From Cladocopium goreaui (lineage: Eukaryota; Sar; Dinophyceae; Suessiales; Symbiodiniaceae), in NCBI GenBank assembly GCA_947184155.2, contig CAMXCT020001547.1, forward strand, positions 81,849 through 145,848: DNA of 64,000 bases, given 5' to 3'. The notes under the pieces are model-generated. The model was not told where the DNA came from and made no database searches. It saw only the letters and a list, made by a program, of their open reading frames with translations. Numbering within the stretch: the first letter of the stretch is position 1; the number at the start of each line of letters is the position of its first letter. The translations under genes were made by a program, and so were the position numbers. Shown here one piece after another: positions 21,186-31,569 of the stretch.

Positions 21186-21785
21186 TTATGACATCCAACG
21201 TTGTATTTAATGTTTAGCTTGGCCACTCAGACAGCGTCACGCCAAAACAGACGGATGAACGCAAAAGAACGGAAAAAATGAACCGCGACTCGGGTTGGCC
21301 GGGCTGTTGCAGGTTACTTCCCAGGGATGCTAGGATAGTGCGAGTATAGCCACCCCCAGTCCCCACCATTCTGTAAAGGGCAAATCGAGCCAACGGATGC
21401 GAGCGGATGCGAGTCGAGCAAAATCGGTGACTCATTTTGTAACTAGGGGTCAGATAATATATACATATACAGATACATATATATATATATATATCGATAT
21501 TTATATTTTTTGATTATGACATCCAACGTTGTATTTAATGTTTAGCTTGGCCACTCAGACAGTGTCACGCCAAAACAGACGGATGAACGCAAAAGAACGG
21601 AAAAAATGAACCGCGACTCAGGTTGGCCGGGCTGTTGCAGGTTACTTCCCAGGGATCCTAGGATAGTGCGAGTATAGCCACCCCCAGTCCCCACCATTCT
21701 GTAAAGGGCAAATCGAGCCAACGGATGCGAGCGGATGCGAGTCGAGCAAAATCGGTGAGTCATTTTGTAACTAGGGGTCAGCTTG
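21165..21785. repeat. 328-bp tandem duplication
   Basis: TTTGATTATGACATCCAACG and the following 250-300 bp occur at about 21181 and again 328 bp downstream. GCTTGGCCACTCAG is at 21217 and 21545. The copies are nearly identical (single changes such as CAGCGTC/CAGTGTC), so the duplication is recent. Matching minus-strand open frames in both copies reflect the duplication. Confidence 0.95.
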
Positions 21786-21918
21786 GACTGCCATTTTGTA
21801 ACAAAAACCTTCCTCGGTGAACGTTGGGTTCTGCCAACTTGTAAGAAGGGCACCTTGGGGACGCCGTTCTGTAGCTACAAAATGGGGCTCCCAACCCCTC
21901 GGGTCCAATCTGAACGGG
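21786..21918. other. Non-coding stretch with three more (C)CATTTTGTAA-like phrases
   Basis: GCCATTTTGTAACAAA, GCCAACTTGTAAGAAG and GCCGTTCTGTAGCT follow one another within about 100 bp. Confidence 0.5.
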
Positions 21919-22020
21919 GATGATAGATAGATAGATAGATGTAGATGTAGATGTAGATGTAGATGTAGAGATAGAGATAGAGATAGAGATAGATAGATAG
22001 ATAGATAGATAGAAATTCTA
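21919..22020. repeat. GATA / GATGTA microsatellite
   Basis: (GATA)n, then (GATGTA)n, then (GATAGA)n, then (GATA)n. Confidence 0.95.
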
Positions 22021-22539
22021 TGATTCACAATCTTTCCAAGAAGTCAAGGCTTGATGTAGCGCGTCAGAGTGACGGCGATGGCAGGAAACGGGTCTTGCAA
22101 CGGTTGAGGTCTGGCTGGCTGTGACCAAAGTAGAGACAACAAGCGGCATGACGTCAACAAACTTGAATCACAAGCTCTGAGCTTCAAGAGATGAAAAATT
22201 GTCCACAAAGCAGTTAGGCATGCAACAATGTTGTTGGGTGTTTGTTTGTTTGTTTGTTTGTTTGTGTGTGCATCATGCATCTGGGGAAAGTCAGTGAAGA
22301 GATGGCCAACCGAATGCCACTTTTCATTGCTGGTTACCTGTAGGAATTCATTTCTGGTAGAGGCCGTCGGGCGGCGACTGCAAGACATCCTTCCCGTGCA
22401 GGTCATCACTGATCGAAAACTAATGGTAAACACAGCACGCAGAAAGGGGCTGTATCTCATTGATTCTGTTCCAGTCTGGCACGCTGGCGCAGCTACAGAC
22501 AGCAGAAGAAAGGCGCGTCCAAACTGAAATTTCAAATAT

Positions 22540-23394
22540 GTGTGTTCAAAAGTGACGAGAGAGTGCCTGAACGCATGCGCTCCTTGTAGTTTGCTTCACA
22601 TCTGTTATTTGCTGGGAATCAGGGCTATTCCATTGCAAAATGGAATCAATTGTGTGCTGCAAATCTTTACCCAAACCATCAGCTCAACACTCAGTGAGAA
22701 CCACGGCAAGCCCGTGCCAATGGGCCGGAGCCGCGGGAGTGACTTTCTTGGCTGGGAAGCCACGGCTCATGCCGACTCTGCCCCACAAGAGCCATGGATC
22801 ATTCATTTTCACCACTTCCGCAAGAACGCGGAACTTGGAAGTTTCCTTCAAACCCCATCTCATAGGATACACCCCAGAGGATGGATATGGAGGTGGATAG
22901 ATGGAACTCCCGTGCAGCTTGCTGGGCTTTCGGAAACCCCTGATTTCGATGATGAATTCATGGAAGGATCTGATGGAGCTGTCGTCAGTCAGCATGAGTC
23001 TCATGTCCACCAGCGTCACTCCCATCACTACCATGAAGACCCGATGGATGAGGTGGCAGTTGCCATAATCTCCTCTGGAACAACCATTCTCTTCGCAATG
23101 GCAGGGGCTGCTTTGGCGATGCGTTTCTTTCGTGAACTTGTGCGACCACGGAGTCATAATGCTGAGGTGGTCCAGGTGGACATCCCAGGGGTGCAGCCGT
23201 TCAGGCCATTTGCTGGTCAAGCCTACCATTTGGCACATCTCAGCAAACCACCGTCCCCACGACATGCTCAGAACCCAGAAGAAAAAGCAGAGAAGGACGC
23301 ACAGAACAGTGTCACTTCGCCAGTCTCACAGGCCTTGCCCAGTAACACTGGTGCTACCCCACTGCAAGCAGAAGATGGGGCAACATTGGCATGA
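22540..23394 (+). CDS. Candidate host gene: His-rich single-pass membrane protein, unidentified
   Basis: Open for 284 codons from 22540 to TGA at 23392-23394. The part from about 22670 is most gene-like: higher GC, mixed composition, no repeat structure. A His-rich acidic stretch (HESHVHQRHSHHYHEDPMDE) precedes a hydrophobic helix, VAVAIISSGTTILFAMAGAALAM, then positive residues (RFFRELVRPR), as expected for a transmembrane segment. The tail is Pro/Ser/Ala-rich with LPSNTGATPLQAEDGA. I recognise no family. The start is unsure: the same frame is open upstream (22228-22527) across one TGA, so exons with an intron between about 22400 and 22665 are possible. The minus-strand frame over 22684-23265 is probably a shadow. 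Confidence 0.45.
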   Translation: MCSKVTRECLNACAPCSLLHICYLLGIRAIPLQNGINCVLQIFTQTISSTLSENHGKPVPMGRSRGSDFLGWEATAHADSAPQEPWIIHFHHFRKNAELGSFLQTPSHRIHPRGWIWRWIDGTPVQLAGLSETPDFDDEFMEGSDGAVVSQHESHVHQRHSHHYHEDPMDEVAVAIISSGTTILFAMAGAALAMRFFRELVRPRSHNAEVVQVDIPGVQPFRPFAGQAYHLAHLSKPPSPRHAQNPEEKAEKDAQNSVTSPVSQALPSNTGATPLQAEDGATLA

Positions 23395-23739
23395 GATCTC
23401 CAGAGGGCGGCAAAAGCAAAGGGGGCCACGCATACGGCAAAGAAACCATTGTGGGAACTTTAGGAACTATTGGAGGAACCATGAGGGCAATATGTGCACC
23501 TTCACCCAGCCCGCATACGTGACCTGGCAGGTCTTATGTCTTGGATTTTCCGTCGCAAAGTGCCGAGAGGAGGCGCGTGTGGTGAACTGTGTTAAAAGAT
23601 ACGTCATTCATGCTTGCAACAGATACTAGTTTCGCACCCCATGGCATAGAGTAGAGCCAGTCCTCGCTGACGACCTGCCACATGTAACTACCGCCCCGTC
23701 CTGCAAAAGCCCAAAATCTATCTCAAAATGCGAGATGGG
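23395..23739. other. Non-coding flank of the candidate gene
   Basis: No repeat or gene is recognised. The stretch ends at the TA that borders the TIR element. Confidence 0.4.
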
Positions 23740-23944
23740 TATAGCGACGGACAATCACTTAGAACGTATTTTGGATTTTTTTCTGAATATTTCACGCTTT
23801 TTGGACGTTCTAAGCGATTATTCGTCTACGTTCTAAGCACCCCACTTAGAACGTTCAAATATCAAGATTCATCACTTAGAACGTACCGGGGAATTTAACA
23901 CTTAGAACGTGTCTAAATCAATGATGATAGTGGAAAGGCTTGTG

Positions 23945-26195
23945 AAATCTTGTATCTCTAAGTGCTGGATTCAGCAGCTAATTCCGTAGGAAGCATAGAC
24001 ATAATTTCGTACCATTTGGCTTTTCCCTCCCGTATGATTTGCAAATATTGGCGATCTTTTATCTCTGGAACAGTATACCATTTGATCCTTTTTTGGGGTT
24101 CTGAGTTCTGATGTTCTAAGTGTTGGATTCAGCAGCTTATTCCGTAGGAAACATAGACATAATTTCGTACCATTTGGCTTTTCTCTCCCATATGATTTGC
24201 AAATATTGGCGATCTTTTATCTCTGGAACACTATCCCTTTTGGATCCTTTTGGTGCTTTTTGGGGTTCTGACGTTCTAAGTGTTCGATTCAGCAGCTAAT
24301 TCCGTAGGAAACATAGACATAATTTCGTACCATTAGGCTTTTCCCTCCCATATGATTTGCAAATATTGGCGATCTTTTATCTCTGGAACACTATACCTTT
24401 TGGATCCTTTTGGTGCTTTTTGGTGGTTCTGACGTTCTAAGTGTTGGATTCAGCAGCTAATTCCGAGGAAACATAGACATAATTTCGTACCATTTGGCTT
24501 TTCTCTCGCATATGATTTGCAAATATTGGCGATCTTTTATCTCTGGAACACTTCTTTTGGATCCTTTTGGTGCTTTTTGGTGGTTCTGACGTTCTAAGTG
24601 TTGGATTCAGCAGCTAATTCCGTACGAAACATAGACATAATTTCGTACCATTTGGCTTTTCCCTCCCATATGATTTGCCAATCTTGGCGGTCTTTACCTC
24701 TGGGACACTCTACCTTTTGGTGCTTTTTGGGGGTTCTGACGTTCTAAGTGGTGGATTCAGCAGCTAATTCCGTAGGAAACATAGACATAATTTCGTACCA
24801 TTTAGCTTTTCCCTCCTATATGATTTGACATTGGCGATCTTTTGCCTCTGGAACACTATACCTTTTGGATCCTTTTGGTGCTTTTTGGGGGTTCTGACGT
24901 TCTAAGTGTTGGATTCAGCAGCTAATTCCGTAGGAAACATAGACATAATTTCGTACCATTTGGCTTTTGCCCTCCCATATGTTTTGCAAATATTGGCGTT
25001 CTTTATCTCTTGAACACTATGCATTTTGGTGCTTTTTGGGGGTTCTGACGTTCTAAGTGTTGGATTCAGCAGCTAATTCCGTAGGAAACATAGACATAAT
25101 TTCGTACCATTTGGCTTTTCCCTCCCATATGATTTGCCAATCTTGGCGGTCTTTACCTCTGGAACACTATACCTTTTGGTGCTTTTTGGTGGTTCTGACG
25201 TTCTAGCTAATTCCGTAGGAAACATAGACATAATTTCGTACCATTTGGCTTTTCCCTCCCATATGATTTGCAAATATTGGCGATCTTTTATCTCTGGAAC
25301 ACTATACCTTTTGGATCCTTTTGGTGCTTTTTGGGGGTTCTGACGTTCTAAGTGTTGGATTCAGCAGCTAATTCCGTAGGAAACATAGACATAATTTCGT
25401 ACCATTTGGCTTTTCCCTCCCATATGATTTGCAAATATTGGCGATCTTTTATCTCTGGAACACTATACCTTTTGGATCCTTTTGGTGCTTTTTGGGGGTT
25501 CTGACGTTCTAAGTGTTGGATTCAGCAGCTAATTCCGTAGGAAACATAGACATAATTTCGTACCATTTGGCTTTTCCTTCCCATATGATTTGCAAATATT
25601 GGCGTTCTTTATCTCTGGAACACTATGCCTTTTGGTGCTTTTTGGGGGTTCTGACGTTCTAAGTGTTGGATTCAGCAGCTAATTCCGTAGGAAACATAGA
25701 CATAATTTCGTACCATTTGGCTTTTCCCTCCCATATGATTTGCAAATATTGGCGATCTTTTATCTCTGGAACACTATACCTTTTGGATCCTTTTGGTGCT
25801 TTTTGGGGGTTCTGACGTTCTAAGTGTTGGATTCAGCAGCTAATTCCGTAGGAAACATAGACATAATTTCGTACCATTTGGCTTTTCCCTCCCATATGAT
25901 TTGCAAATATTGGCGATCTTTTATCTCTGGAACACTACCTTTTGGATCCTTTTGGTGCTTTTTGGTGGTTCTGACGTTCTAAGTGTTGGATTCAGCAGCT
26001 AATTCCGTAGGAAACATAGACATAATTTCGTACCATTTGGCTTTTCTCTCCCATATGATTTGCAAATATTGGCGATCTTTTATCTCTGGAACACTATCCC
26101 TTTTGGATCCTTTTGGTGCTTTTTGGGATTCTGACGTTCTAAGTGTTGGATTTAGCAGCTAATTCCGTAGGAAACATAGACATAATTTCGATTCC
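23945..26195. repeat. About 160-bp satellite (15 units)
   Basis: Each unit starts GACGTTCTAAGTGTTGGATT, then CAGCAGCTAATTCCGTAGGA, TCGTACCATTTGGCTTTTCC, GATTTGCAAATATTGGCGAT and CTTTTGGATCCTTTTGGTGC. Unit starts lie near 23951, 24111, 24270, 24431, 24590, 24739, 24896, 25047, 25197 (truncated), 25344, 25504, 25650, 25816, 25974 and 26135. Lengths run from 146 to 166 bp because the GGATCC sub-block is sometimes missing. Every full unit begins with the subterminal motif of the enclosing TIR element. Confidence 0.96.
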
Positions 26196-26866
26196 ATTTC
26201 GAATTCCAATTTTCTGCAATATTTTAACTGCGTTATAAAAGGAAATTCAATTGATTCCGAAAGCGAAAAAATAGTTTTTTTAAAATTAAGGTTTTAAATT
26301 TATTATTAGGGTCCGCTTCGGAATCCAATTTTTGGTAAGTAATATTTTAATTGTGTTACTTAAGGAAATTTAGCTGATTTTGAAATCGAAAAAATAGTTT
26401 TTCTTATTAAAGGTTTGGATTTATTATTTAGGTCCGCATCGAAATCCAATTTGTGGCAATATTTGAATTGCGTTATATAAGGAAATTTAATTGATTTTGA
26501 ATCGAAAAAAATAGTTTTGTTTTATTAAGGGTTTAAATTTATTAGGGTCCGCTTCGAAATCTTATTTTTTGGCAATATTCTAATTGCGTTATAAAAGGAA
26601 ACTTAATAGATTTAATCGAAAAAACTTGTTTTTTTAATAAGGGTTTAATTTTATTATTAGGGTCCGCTTCAAAATCCAATTTTTGGCAATATTTTAATTG
26701 CGTTATATAAGGAAACTTAACTGATTTTGAAATCGAAAAAATAGTCTTTCTTATTCAGGGTTTAAATTTATTATTAGGGTCCGCTTCGAAATCGAATTTG
26801 TGGCAATATTTTTAATTGCGTTATATAAGGAAATTTAATTGATTTTGAAATCGACAAAATAGTTTA
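26196..26866. repeat. About 120-bp AT-rich satellite (6 units)
   Basis: GCAATATTTTAATTGCGTTA recurs near 26217, 26339, 26457, 26571, 26687 and 26811. Each is followed by AAGGAAATTTAATTGATT, an A-rich block with ATAGTTTTT, and AGGGTCCGCTTCGAAATC. Confidence 0.95.
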
Positions 26867-27044
26867 TATAGCGACGGACAATCACTTAGCACGTTCAAAG
26901 TGTTGGTTTTACGTTCTAAGTGTTGAATTGGCCTCCCTACGTTCTAGGTGATGGATTCTAAGTGTTGGTTTCGTGCCACGTTCTAAGTGCAAATTTTTTT
27001 TTTGGATTTTTTTTTAACGTTCTAAGTGATTGTCCGTCACTATA
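26867..27044. mobile_element. 178-bp MITE with TATAGCGACGG ends
   Basis: TATAGCGACGGACAATCACT (26867) and its inverted copy ending at 27044 match at 26 of 28 positions. The interior carries repeated ACGTTCTAAGTG. Same family as the left end at 23740. Confidence 0.8.
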
Positions 27045-28690
27045 GATCAAGGGCACGCATTTTGAATTTCTGCATCCTTTAAGCTCAGCTTTTCACCTCT
27101 TAGTGGTAGCAGCAGTGCAACATCTATTTCCAGTAAAGGGATTTTGTGGCACTTCTTCAACGTCACTTCAATGGCTGTGTTGCCACACTATGGTTTTCTT
27201 GCAAGGCTCCGGCTTCATCTCGTGGTTTGCAGGTTGCTCGCCTGTATCGTTTAATGTAGGGGGGCTTTTTCCCAGGTCCAATGATGACAACCGGTGCACG
27301 GATTTTCTTCTTACTTGCTGCAGAGTCTTACTTTTTGTGAATACAATTTGGCACGCCATCATGCTTTCAATGGCCATTCCAATTTGCGGGGATGAAGGGC
27401 TCTCCGGTTTCATTGGCTTCGCAGCTCCTGATGCCCCCAGAGAGTTGGAAGCTGAGAAGATTCCGAGCATGTTTGTGCGAGCAGTTACGTTCTCTCTCAG
27501 AGCATTGGTTATAGTCTAGTCTGGTTCCGCGAGAAAATAAGCATGTTTTCAGCACATTCCAGCGCCAGAAGATCTCTCTTGAATCCTTAGCGGTTCTCCA
27601 CAGGCGAGAGGACAAGGGTTTTTCCTTCAATGAGAAGGCCCGCGTTCCACCAGAAGTTGGACAATGAGATGGACAATGAGATGGGAGTGGACGCCAGTGG
27701 ACGCCAGTGGATGCCAGTGGTTGGTAGACACCTGTTGAGCTGAAAATCCAAAAATGACAATGGATGGCAATGGTCACAGCAGACCTGGTCTGAACTACAG
27801 CTTTGCAAACTTGATCGCTCTAAGGTTGAACGGCCAGCGCCTCAACCTCCCTAATTGAATAAATGCTGCAAACGATTCAAGTTTGTATGAGGTTGGCACT
27901 ACCGTCCTTCAGCCTGAATACAAGAGGCAGCGGCGGGGTTTCTACCCAAAGTCTGGTTGTTGTTTTACTTTTCTGCACTCAATGTTGCAAACATAATATG
28001 ACATTAAGTGGCACTGGCTTTCGTGATGTCCTGATTTCATTTCATTGCTTGCCTCTAACAGCCGGCAGACCGTCAAGGCACATGTCAGGCATGTTCATGA
28101 AGAGCGTCTAGTCTCTTTCTACTGCCTTTTTACCTTTGTGCTTTCTTTGGTGGTGTTGCGAGGCGAAATTGTTGAATGGAACCATGAAATGGCCGCTTTG
28201 ACCCAGCCTTAGTTCAACGAACTGGCTTGGTTTCGGCTAACGGCTTGTATGCTATATCACCTCCTTCTTGTTAGACTTGCAGTAGGAGGACTGGGCAGGC
28301 ATAAAAGATGTAATTCGGCTGAAGCGACAATTGGTCTAAGCTCTTCAGACTCCATCAATCTTCCCAGTAGGATGTGCTTTAAGACTCTGAGGGCTTATAT
28401 TATATAATTTCATACAAGGCATCGAATGAAAAGGCAATAAAGTCTTTTTGAGGTGTTTGAGGCTCAAAGGCCTTGAGCTTTGAGGTATTCTTAGGCGAGG
28501 TGAGAGTCAAGAGATATCAAGAGGCTTCAACCTGTTGAGTGTTGAGCAGCTTAGAGGTGCCGACAGACCAGGTACATTTTGGGTGAAATGGCTGCGGCCA
28601 GGGTCAGAAATTCTGAATTGTCCCTCTGTGCAGCCTTTTTGGCTTGAGGGGCGTGCTTTTGAGTTTGATCTTGGCTCACGTTTTATCACG
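27045..28690. other. Apparently unique stretch without a supported gene
   Basis: Open frames of 60-138 codons exist on both strands, for example plus 27103-27519 with a hydrophobic centre, but none has a recognisable motif. A three-unit GTGGACGCCA repeat sits near 27690-27720. Coding exons cannot be excluded. Confidence 0.4.
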
Positions 28691-28740
28691 CAGATACACA
28701 TAAATAAATAAATAATTAAATAAATGAATAAATAAATAAA
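28691..28740. repeat. (AAAT)n tract at the left edge of the 11-kb inverted-repeat segment
   Basis: AAATAAATAAAT with ATTAAATAAATGA variants. A same-orientation tract lies at 39722-39750. Confidence 0.9.
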
Positions 28741-31165
28741 TATATGGGAAGACTGGAAGTTAGAATGGTGGCCTTACATGGATTTCAAGAAAAGACCCGC
28801 GTACCGCGTGAGAGATCCGGGAGGCATTCTAACCCTGACATGTAAGGACGATTTGCATATATTGTCCTTATTTATTTAGTCCTGAAAACCGTAAAACTCC
28901 AAAATTCTTAACGAATTTTCGACTCTCCCGTGTCTTCCAGCATGTATATGGTACTGCAAATATGCAGAATATGCATGTAAATTGCAAAACATCTACCCAA
29001 AAGATAACGAACAATAATTAGAAACATCTCTAAAACACTGAAAAATCAATGAACAATAATGAAAAACATGTAACAACATTGACAAATAAATCAATGAAAA
29101 ATAATGAAACACATCTTGAAAATAATGAAAAATCAATGAGAAATAATGAACAACATCTTGAAAATCATGAAAAATCAATGAGCAATAATGAAAAATCAAT
29201 GGGCAATAACCAAAAACGTCTTTAAATCATGAAATCCAGGGAAACATAATGGACAAAAAACTTCAAAATAATGAAAAATCAATGAACAACATCTTTAAAA
29301 TAATGGAAAATCACTGAAAAATAATGAACACATCTTCAAAATACTGAAAAGTCACCGAATGCCGTCCCGGATTTTGTTTAAGGGGTTTCAGGACTAAATA
29401 AATAAGGTTAGAATGCCTCCCGGATTTCTCACGCGGTACACGGGTTTTTTCTTGAAATGCATGTCTTTCCACCAGGCTGGCATTATAACTTTCGGTTGTA
29501 CCATATAATTGGAAAAAATGAAAAATGATGAAACACATCGTCAAAATAACGAAAGAACAATGAAAAATGAATGGATCTACCCATGATCAATAAAACAATG
29601 TCATAATATGCATAAAAAACGCAATATCGTCATCCGCCGATCCAAGAACACCTCGTTTACTCACATCTGATATGTATGTACATGATTGTAAATGTACGTA
29701 CATACAGCGCATATATGTGTGTATAATCCCGTTTTCGGAGGTTACCATCCTGTTTAATCAACATTTCATTATCGTGGAGAATACCGTGGGAAAATCTCCG
29801 ACGGGCATTCTAACCCTATTTATTTAGTCCTGAAACCCCTAAAACTCCAAAATTCTTAACGAATTTTCGACTGTCCCGTGTCTTCCATGTATATGGTACT
29901 GCAAATATGTAGAATACGCATGTAGATTGCAAAAAAAAAACTGCCCAAAAGATAATGAAAAATAATGAAACAAATTCTAAAACACCAAAAAATCAGTGAA
30001 ACAAATGTAATTAACAACATTGAAAAATGAACGAAAAAATGAAGCACACCTTGAAAATAATGAAATATCATTGAAAAATAATGAACAACATCTTGAAAAT
30101 CATTAAAAATCAATGAGCAATAATGAAAAATCAATGAGCAATAACCAAAAACGTCTTTAAATCATGAAATCCAGGGAAACATAGTGGAAAAAACTTCAAA
30201 ATAATGAAAAATCAATGAACAACATCTTTAAAATAATGAAAAATCACTGAAAAATAATGAACACATCTTCAAAATACAGAAAAGTCACCGAATGCCGTCC
30301 CGGATTTTGTTTAAGGGGTTTCAGGACTAAATAAATAAAGTTAGAATGCCTCCCGGATTTCTCACGCGGTACACGGGTTTTTTCTTGAAATGCATGTCTT
30401 TCCACCAGGCTGGCATTATAACTTTCGGTTGTACCATATAATTGGAAAAAATGAAAAATGATGAAACACATCGTCAAAATAACGAAAGAACAATGAAAAA
30501 TTAATGGATGTACCCATGATCAATAAAAAATGTCACAAATTGCAGAAAAAATGCAATATCGTCACCCGCCGATCCAAGAACACCTCGTTTACTCACATCT
30601 AATATGTATGTATAGGATTGTAAATGTACATATATACCGCGCATATATGTGTGTACAATGCCGTTTTCGGAGGTTGCCATCCTGTTTAATCAACATTTCA
30701 TTATCGTGGAGAATACCGTGGGAAAATCTCCGACGAGCATTCTAACCCTATTTATTTAGTCCTGAAACCCCTAAAACTCCAAAATGTTTGACGCATTTTT
30801 CGACCGTTCCGTGTCTTCCATGCATATGGTACTGCAAATATGCAGAATATGCATGTAGATTGCAAAAAAATCTTTCCATGAACAATAAACAATGTCATAA
30901 TATGCAGAACAAATGCAATATCGTATTATAAATGTGTAGAATATGCAGGTATTCGCCAAAAACATGCTCATGATCAGCAAAAAAGTATATGACCACTAAA
31001 ATTGACAGAATATGCAGAAAACATGCAATATCGTCATCCGCCGATCCAAGAACACCTCGTTTACTCACATCTGATATGTATGTACATGATTGTAAATGTA
31101 CATATATGTAGTATACAGTATATACAGCGAATATATATATATATAATATAATATAATATAATATA
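28741..31165. repeat. 0.93-1.0-kb composite repeats with nested inverted-repeat elements
   Basis: Three units start near 28820, 29806 and 30738, and the third is truncated. Each begins CATTCTAACCCTATTTATTT with AGTCCTGAAACCCCTAAA; the first copy has an extra insert of about 34 bp. Then come AATGAAAAATCAATGA-rich repeats and an inverted end at about 29377-29415 and 30311-30348. For the second copy the 38-bp ends match at 35 of 38 and bound a 543-bp element (29806-30348). Around it, CCGCGTGAGAAATCCGGGAG also occurs inverted (28803-28824 and 29412-29440). Confidence 0.88.
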
Positions 31166-31569
31166 ATATATATATATTTGGCACGGACTCCACTCCAAAG
31201 AAACTGAAAAGTGTCCCACCTGTAAATAAACCAGAAAGACCTGCTTATATGATCTTCACAGTGTAAACACGCAGCCCACAGTTTCCAGGCGCCGTCACCA
31301 ACCTTGTTTTGCAGCCATCGCACAAGGTCATCCCACGACCGAGCAAGGGCACAAAAGGTGCAAAGGACGTCCAACGTCCCAGAGAGAACCCGGTCTCTCA
31401 CAAGCCTATGGCTCAAGGATCTGAAAAGACCCACCGCTCCCGCCACTGGCTCCCTGAGCCTAAGATGCTTCAGATGGACACGGCAATGTCCATGGTTCCA
31501 GAGACCTCAGAAGTTTGTTACAAGGAGTTTATGGGGGAGCAACTGAATCCCAATAACATTCGTCAAAAA
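31166..31569 (-). other. Coding-like stretch next to the truncated copia fragment
   Basis: On the minus strand 31446 to about 31180 reads LSHRLVRDRVLSGTLDVLCTF then WDDLVRWLQNKVGDGAWKLW. This looks like a real protein, with Trp-rich helices and no repeat structure. It lies downstream of the minus-strand RNase H and runs into AT-rich repeats. It could be a captured gene fragment or part of the element's 3' region. No family is recognised. Confidence 0.3.

Larger units (their letters stand above)
23740..27044. mobile_element. 3.3-kb TIR element filled with two satellites
   Basis: The left end (23740-23767) and right end (27017-27044) are inverted repeats matching at 27 of 28 positions, beginning TATAG(C/T)GACGGACAATCAC. 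Ends with TA suggest a TA target duplication. Near the left end the motif CACTTAGAACGT occurs six times in both orientations (to about 23915), and near the right end about five times. The interior is a 160-bp and a 120-bp satellite, with no transposase. The right-hand 178 bp (26867-27044) forms a complete small element on its own, so the 3.3-kb unit may be a composite of two insertions. Confidence 0.7.

Noticed and set aside
22684-23265. 193-codon minus frame over the candidate membrane gene
   Set aside because: The plus frame has a clear transmembrane layout; this one has no feature and is probably its shadow.
27103-27519. 138-codon plus frame with hydrophobic centre
   Set aside because: It has no motif, an unconvincing start, and minus frames of similar length overlap it.
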